A program made the position numbers and the translations under genes. Positions 63,934 through 64,000 of a stretch of DNA of 64,000 nucleotides are shown here, piece by piece. The stretch comes from Lateolabrax maculatus (taxonomy: Eukaryota; Chordata; Actinopteri; Acropomatiformes; Lateolabracidae). Position 1 is the stretch's first letter. Every line of letters starts with the position of its first letter. The notes beneath the pieces were generated by a model. It did not search any database and had not been told where the DNA came from. It saw nothing but the letters and a program-made list of their open reading frames with translations. The stretch covers positions 23,299,001 to 23,363,000 of the forward strand of contig CM062209.1 of the NCBI GenBank assembly GCA_031216445.1, given 5' to 3'.

Positions 63934-64000
63934 GTATCCTAACACAAACACTAACTTTGGTTTCAATGCAGTAAGTGCTTTATTTGTTGGGGTAGCTTTG
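63934..64000 (+). ncRNA. mir430: pre-miR-430 variant E, 24-nt form, at the window edge
   Basis: Mature arm 63972-63995 with CTTTATTTG. The window ends just after the 3' arm, so the array continues beyond it. Confidence 0.9.

Larger units (their letters stand above)
59429..64000 (+). repeat. miR-430 array segment 5, running off the window
   Basis: Linkers, P1 and P2 modules, one A-D-(truncated F)-E block and two E copies. The part 61100-63800 is a near-duplicate of 52450-54265 joined to 59429-59800, without the retrotransposon. Long stretches without hairpins: 59429-60430 and 61290-63930. Confidence 0.92.

Noticed and set aside
1..64000. CRISPR array or bacterial operon as an explanation of the regular repeats
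   Set aside because: Repeats are long and modular, and contain eukaryotic microRNA hairpins, 5S genes with vertebrate sequence, retroviral LTRs and TATA-type promoters. No spacer-repeat pattern and no bacterial genes.

Overview
The window is vertebrate DNA, almost certainly from a teleost fish. Most of it is a large tandem array of miR-430 microRNA genes, all on the + strand. I recognised the family from 22-24 nt sequences that begin TAAGTGCT or AAAGTGCT, continue into a GGGG tract, and form the 3' arm of 66-80 nt hairpins. One variant matches the known fish miR-430c through its first 19-20 bases. I count about 69 apparently intact hairpins in six sequence variants (called A-F here), plus 3 copies without a 5' arm, 5 truncated F copies and 1 copy split by a retrovirus. 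The family is known to be among the first zygotic transcripts in fish embryos and to clear maternal mRNA.

The array (1-181, 11610-13669, 17197-19555, 25980-40175, 45673-54265, 59429-64000) is built from a few shuffled modules. Promoter-like modules carry TATA and initiator-like sequence. Type P1 has TATAAAAG and often lies exactly 160 bp upstream of a hairpin A. Type P2 has A-rich variants and often lies about 70 bp upstream of a hairpin E. A linker of about 150 bp separates units. Hairpin blocks run A-D-B-C-D, A-D-(F)-E, or E alone.

The array is interrupted four times (182-2608, 13670-17196, 19556-25979, 40176-45672) by copies of one composite module. Each begins with a piggyBac-like end at a TTAA-type site and carries an unidentified minus-strand open frame and trinucleotide and minisatellite repeats. 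Three of the four then carry 5S rRNA genes, 15 in all on both strands. The junctions are the same in all four, so the module spread by duplication of the array rather than by repeated insertion.

Two young LTR elements interrupt the array further. An endogenous retrovirus on the minus strand (2635-11609) has LTRs identical by eye and a GCTT duplication. It keeps a 3' pol fragment (RNase H and integrase) and a full env whose surface part contains an immunoglobulin V-like domain. Its gag, protease and most of RT are missing. It is inserted inside the mature sequence of a miR-430 copy. The second element (54266-59428, + strand) is a non-autonomous, sushi/Tf1-like LTR retrotransposon with a CATCA duplication. 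It encodes a single 1450-residue gag-like frame made almost entirely of five in-frame minisatellite blocks, and an empty-site paralogue of its insertion point is visible at 63430.

No ordinary host protein-coding gene is visible. The many short open frames across the array fall in hairpins and promoter repeats and are not credible genes.
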